DNA from: Tachypleus tridentatus
Lineage: Eukaryota; Arthropoda; Merostomata; Xiphosura; Limulidae
Assembly: GCF_004210375.1 (NCBI RefSeq)
Contig: NC_134825.1
Span: 74,019,558-74,083,557 of the forward strand
DNA length: 64,000 nt
Direction of reading: 5' to 3'
Below the pieces are notes generated by a model. It had not been told where the DNA came from. It ran no database searches and saw only the letters and a program-made list of their open reading frames with translations. Both the position numbers and the translations under genes were made by a program. Shown here piece by piece: positions 59,028 through 64,000 of this stretch. How positions within the stretch are numbered: the first letter of the stretch is position 1; each line of letters starts with the position of its first letter.

Positions 59028-61447
59028 GGTAGGAAATTCAACATTATTTTTTAATACTGACCATGGGTTTAAAAGTTTTACAGAATCCTATGACCCATTA
59101 AAAACTTAATTTTTTTGGAACTTGTCTAGGGTAATAATAAACCGTTATATTGTATGGTTTTACCTCCTGTTAATTTCAGTTCTTCTTGCATACAGTTAAT
59201 ATTATTTGTATAATAGTTCCATATCTGACATTACATTCCATCATTAGTTAATTTACATTGACACTCTTACGATTGTTGTAAATTTACTTTCTAAGTATTA
59301 TTATTATTCTTGGGCTTTTTAGAGGTTTATCGTGATTCTATTCCGATTTTTTAGAAAACTAACTTTATTTAATACGTCCTGCTCTATGTGTATGTGTTTA
59401 TTTTAACTTCGATTAGTTGAAATGGTATAGTCGTGCTAAAAACATTGTTTTCTCTGCATTACCTTTAACATTAATATTTTTATTTTTACAGAACCAGTAT
59501 TCTGACTGTTTATTGACTTAGATATTATTTTAATTCATTATTTTGTGCAATCATAAACATTAGTTTTTGGCTGAACTCTTGACACTGCCATCATACTTGA
59601 CTCCAGATCTATACATTAAAGTGTGTCGTAGTAATCTGTCTCAGATGCCACACTCTTGATGCTATTTAATGGGTTTTCCTTGGTCTCAAGACATTACTCC
59701 TCGCGATGGACACTCTGCAGGTAGCTCTTTGTGTATCTTGCCTTAAAAAAACAACAACAGTAAAAACACAAGACGTTTTTAGAGAGGGATTGTGTAGGGT
59801 TTTGCTCATACGTGGGTATATTGATGTACAACAACGAAACAATCAACCAACAAACATAAAGTCTAGGGCAGTACTTGAAGCCAACATCTAGTGTTTATGT
59901 ATTCTGTAAGTAAGGCATATTGTATTATTTCTCTATTGCTAGTTGCATTAAACACACTATCTAATAGTGTTAAGCTTAGAATGCAAAACATATGTATTCA
60001 GGCCTAACCCAAGTATCCTAAAATGGCCGAACCTCGTGAATTATTATTGGGATTATGGCCGAAAAATCGTTTAAGGTGAGGATACCCAACTATTGAAACA
60101 ATTAATTATAATTTGTATAAAGAGAAACGTAAATAAGTACATCTGATCAGATACATTCATTGTCAGGCTGGTTTTTAGTTTCACTTTAAATAGGCAACTT
60201 GCTATGATTGGAAGTTATTAGCTATTTCGTATTTTCCTTTTTATAAAGTTAACTATTATTTTTCTAGTTGCTTTGAATCCCAACAGGTAACATTCTAAAG
60301 AATAAATCAGTGAAACAATGTATTTCGGTCAATAAGTCTTTCATGGTTATACCTTAAAATTTATACTAGAATGAGTCTCATCATAAAGGTGAACAGAATT
60401 AATGTTGCACAAATATATATTATAACTAATGTCCGTAAAACAATTAGTTTACAATTAATAAAACGTGTTAGAAGACACAGAATTTTTGCTGTGCTGATAA
60501 ATATAATAAACAAATCGAGCTGAATACCCCGGGTTGAAAGGTCAATCGTTGTGAAGTTTAGACACTATTGTGTTGCTTAGAGTTTCTTACCCTGTCAGAC
60601 CACTAACAAGTAATTAGTTATATATTCATAAAACTGCAACATACATTAACACGCTGATGTTGTCAGAAGTAGTTTTTTTACGAAACTTATATACAATATA
60701 TGCACGTATTAGTTTGTTTTGTCATGAGGTATGATACTTAAATCGAGATGTTGTTATGACTTTAAACAAACCATAACGTCAGGTCGTTTAGGAAGCTCTA
60801 AGACTGAAATACCATTAAAAATTATGTATCAGTTTTCTGTTGATTATCATTTGATGTTTCGTAAATGTGAATGAAAACAACTTACAAAGCCACATATTAT
60901 TTTGACGGCTGACGTTGTATTAGGTTGAGGAATAATTCATGAGCGGTTTTAAATAATTTCATTCAAGCATAACATGCAAGACAATACAATACTTCAATGC
61001 ATGAACACATTACACCCAAAACATTTATTATGATACTTTATTTCATGGAATACCTAGGTATATAGTATGCATTGTTTTAAACGAATTTGCAAGAAATTAA
61101 ATGCGAAAAGCAGATGGTGTCGAAAATGCTCGATTTTGTCCACTTGACATTCCATTTAATGAGCTGAAAATGAAAGCAAAAATTAAAGACATATGAAAAT
61201 CAAACACACCATCTATTAGAGCAAAAAATTATCTACCAAATGACATGAAATATTTTGCGAAAGCGTTTCATTTATGAATATATTTTTTTAACTTGAAAAA
61301 ACGCTCACGAATTATTCCTCAACCCAATAAATAACTATTCGAAGCAATGCCCATAAAACCATCGTAATTACTCATGCCGTTTTTGTTTTTTGTGGTTATT
61401 GTTATTATTATTTACACAACGTGAAGATGATTTGTTCAGAAAATCCC

Positions 61448-61662
61448 ACAATGTGAAGGCAAATTAAACTATCCGGAGACATTCTGGTTCAATATGTAGG
61501 TGATACATGAATATTACTAAAATCTACACTCCTGTTGTTTATCACCTTTGGGGTGCTAACAATGTGAAGACAGACAATCTGGAGACATTATGGTCCAGTA
61601 TGTAAGAGATACGTGAATATTATTAAAGTCTACACTCTTGTTTATCACCTTTGGGGTGTTAA
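61448..61662. repeat. Tandem duplication of about 108 bp
   Basis: Two adjacent copies (61448-61558 and 61559-61662) share ACAATGTGAAG, then GGAGACATT.TGGT and TACACTC.TGTT, ending TTTATCACCTTTGGGGTG.TAAC. They differ at about 15% of positions and by small gaps. Confidence 0.85.
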
Positions 61663-62154
61663 CATGGATATAAGTTGCACTTTTTGCCACGCATACATAT
61701 ATACATTTTGATTTAATAGTTAACTATATCAAGTATAATCCGTTTCCATAAATTCCAAGTGTTTCATGTGCATATTGTATATTCTGATACATTACGACCA
61801 AACTTGTCTTGAGTGTTCTGATGAACAATTCAGTACAGAAATAACAATATCCAGTTTATCGTGTTTCACAGTCAGAAATAGTTGACAAACACAGAGGCTA
61901 AAATGTTTTATGAGATTATTATAGTTAACAGTTTCAGAATAAAACATTTTTTATTTTACAGTTGCCCAATCCACATGTCCATGTCATTTATTTCAGTTAT
62001 AGACTCTGTTGTGGGTCATAAAACGATATTATGCCCCAACAGAATACTGAGCGCTATCATAATAAACTGGCCTCTTTCTAATTGCTCCGGTGAGAAAATA
62101 AGACCAAAAGATTTACGAAGAATCTAGAATCGAAAGGAAAGATGCTTAGTATCT

Positions 62155-62250
62155 CAGAACTTCTGAAGATGATTTAGAAGGGTCGAAACGTTGTTGTCTG
62201 CTTATCAATAAAAGCGTTAATACCCATACCAGCCGTTCTGATATACATTT
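62155..62250 (+). repeat. Possible Penelope-like or related repeat tail, copy 2
   Basis: TTCTGAAGATGATTTAGAAG and GGTCGAAACGTTGTTGTCTG are followed by CTTATCAATAAAAGCGTTAATACCC. One frame reads RRVETLLSAYQ. The segment aligns with 26.5 kb. Confidence 0.35.
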
Positions 62251-63202
62251 CTATTTCAAGTAGGTTTTTCTTCATCAAGAAAGGTGCTTAGTGTTAGAGA
62301 GGGGAAGTAGGTGTTTAAAGCCCACCTCACTAAGCTCCAGCCAACCATTGTGACTGCCTCAATGACGGTTCTGATCAATATGGGCGTTATTGATCGCCGT
62401 AATGGCGACCCTCAATTGTACCAGACGGAAACAAACTGTATGCATGTACGTAGTCATAATATTGCATGTATGTGTGTTTATTTTATTGGTGTGTAAGAAC
62501 AGCTCGTGAACAGCTTATTTGGGCCATATAAGCAGCCTTACATACTAGGTTTATCAGCCGAGATAGTAGAAACATTAGCGTCATCAAATTATGTTAATAC
62601 TTTTCAGCATTTATATAGATTGTATAAAAATTACAAACGAGGATGAATAAATATAGTTCTTCTTATTACTTTGAATAAACCAAATATTTTCTGTTTATGA
62701 CCTAATTTAGCCCTCTCTGTTTATAATGTTTGTAGTACTTTATAAAGTATCTTACTAAACAAAATCCATAATAAATTATATTTAAAAACATTATTATAAA
62801 TGCTTATTATAAACAGTATTACAATTTTCACGTATGCCATCCAAATTCACGATATATATATATAAATACTATCTGGTGACCAAACTGTAAAATGCAGTTG
62901 ATCTTAGCGTTTGAATCCGAATATAAATTAATTATTAATTTTAATTATTAGTTTAAACAGAAATTACCTTTTATTAGCATCCAAATTCATGTACCTGATT
63001 GGTTAAAACAACATGTGTGGTACTTTATAATTATAGCTAACCTGTATACATAAGTATTTGTATTACTGATATTTTATGCTGTCATAAGACGTGTAAAGGA
63101 AGATAAGTTACAAAATTAATAAATATGTATATAGTATAAACTGTACAACGTATTTACAATATTTACATTCAATCTGAACGTTACATTTAGAATATATTAA
63201 AA

Positions 63203-63258
63203 TCGATCTACGGGTGTAGATAGCCTTTGCGTAGCTTTGCTCGAAATTCGAAACAAGC
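63203..63258 (+). mobile_element. SINE-T 3'-end fragment
   Basis: GATAGCCTTTGCGTAGCTTTGCTCGAAATTCGAAAC is the last part of the SINE-T body and tail. Confidence 0.65.
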
Positions 63259-63411
63259 ATCCTGTACAGACAAACATTTCAATTGGCTTACACGGTTATA
63301 ACACTCCAAAGAAACGTGTTCCTGCTCGGCGACAAATAGCACCTTGAGCCTTAAATCTTCTGGCCTGCATTCCAATACACTACACTCGGCTGTCGCTGCA
63401 TAAAATGTCAA

Positions 63412-63532
63412 ATGTTGTTGTTAAGTGCAAAGTTACACTGTAGGTTATCTGTGCACAGCCCAGCGCGAGTATCGAAATCCGACAATTAGCGTTATAAACC
63501 CACAGACTTGCCGTTGAGTCGCTGGGGAAGGT
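63412..63532 (-). mobile_element. SINE-V copy
   Basis: The inverted copy shows TTAAGTGCAAAGTTACACTGTAGG, then GCGAGTATCGAAATCCGAC and CCGTTGAGTCGCTGGGGA. Confidence 0.8.
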
Positions 63533-63754
63533 GGTGTGGTCTAATCCAAAAAAAAAAAAAAAAGTGCAGTTTTAAATCTTGAAGTGATGACGTGCACATT
63601 GATAGAGAGTATCGTTGGACTAACCAGGGGAGTCATACCCCTCAATAAATAACGGAAACTCCCTTTAATCTACGTAGAAAGCCTTAATATATTTTATTAA
63701 TTACTCATTTCCATGTCACGTCTAAACTAACATATTTAAATACCGTTAGTCTCA

Positions 63755-64000
63755 GGCCCGGCATGGCCAGGTGGTTAGGACGCTCGACTCCTCATCCGAG
63801 GATCGCGGGTTCGAATCTCCGTCGCATCAAACATGCTCGCCCTTTTAGCCGTGGAGGCGTTATAATGTCACGGTCAATCCCACTATTCGTTGGTAAAAGA
63901 GTAGCCCAAGAGTTGGCGGTGGGTGGTGATGATTAGCTGCCTTCCCTCTAGTCTTACACTGCTAAATTAGGGACGGCTAGCGCAGATAGCTCTCGTGTAG
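63755..64000 (+). mobile_element. SINE-T, nearly full copy cut by the window end
   Basis: It starts GGCCCGGCATGGCCAGGTGG, has B box GGTTCGAATCTCC, and runs to CTCTCGTGTAG at the last base. Confidence 0.93.

Larger units (their letters stand above)
55385..64000 (+). other. Presumed first intron of Ski/Sno (continues past the window)
   Basis: No second Ski/Sno exon is recognisable in these 8.6 kb. Ski genes in other animals commonly have a long first intron. The interval holds SINE copies, one tandem duplication and AT-rich sequence. Short open frames at 56722-56904, 58513-58731, 59706-59891 and 61882-62127 have no motifs. Confidence 0.55.

Noticed and set aside
62160-62195. Hammerhead ribozyme
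   Set aside because: CTGAAGA and GAAAC are present at a plausible distance, but the bases that should form the second stem do not pair well, and flanking stems were not evident.
63208-63411. 67-codon minus-strand open frame
   Set aside because: Its C-terminal end reads through the SINE-T tail (FRAKLRKGYL), a pattern seen at other SINE tails, so it is repeat-derived noise.

Overview
This is an AT-rich, gene-poor animal nuclear window dominated by decayed transposable elements. The best taxonomic clue is a roughly 270-bp tRNA-headed SINE, called SINE-T here. It has a Pol III B box, a constant body, and a tail of the type GCGCGAAATTCAAAACAAAC, and it occurs more than 20 times on both strands. 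I associate this repeat with horseshoe crabs (Xiphosura), but that is recognition from memory and I ran no search. A second, shorter tRNA-headed SINE family (SINE-V here) is also common. No bacterial-type operons, CRISPR arrays or rRNA genes were seen.

Layout. From 1 to 5 kb there are SINE fragments and a broken minus-strand LINE, with its endonuclease part at 3.4-4.2 kb and its reverse transcriptase part at 1.05-2.1 kb. The LINE's RT catalytic motif is repeated four times in frame. From 5 to 23 kb the DNA is SINE-poor and T-rich. It holds three further LINE remnants: a C-terminal piece at 7.8-8.2 kb, an RNase H-bearing element at 11.7-13.2 kb, and a copy full of stops at 20.9-22.3 kb. It also holds a degenerate array of about 200-bp units (9.7-11.3 kb) and an unclassified dispersed repeat in three copies.

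From 23 to 54 kb SINEs are dense. A nearly complete 2.47-kb DNA transposon lies at 28.9-31.4 kb, with imperfect terminal inverted repeats of about 110 bp, a TAA duplication and one frameshifted gene. Ty3/Gypsy pol fragments (38.0-39.7 and 45.0 kb) and a Tc1-like fragment (45.5-46.1 kb) are also present.

The only convincing host gene is at 54.4-55.4 kb: the large first coding exon of a Ski/Sno family transcriptional co-repressor, on the plus strand. It encodes the N-terminal conserved motif, the Ski/Sno/Dac domain and the SMAD4-binding SAND-like domain, and ends at a phase-0 splice donor. The remaining 8.6 kb is probably its first intron. It contains SINEs, a local tandem duplication and a possible Penelope-like tail; I saw no downstream Ski exon.

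A few short exon-like pieces (20.1, 27.8, 36.8 and 48.9 kb) are reported with low confidence. They carry plausible splice signals but no recognisable protein.
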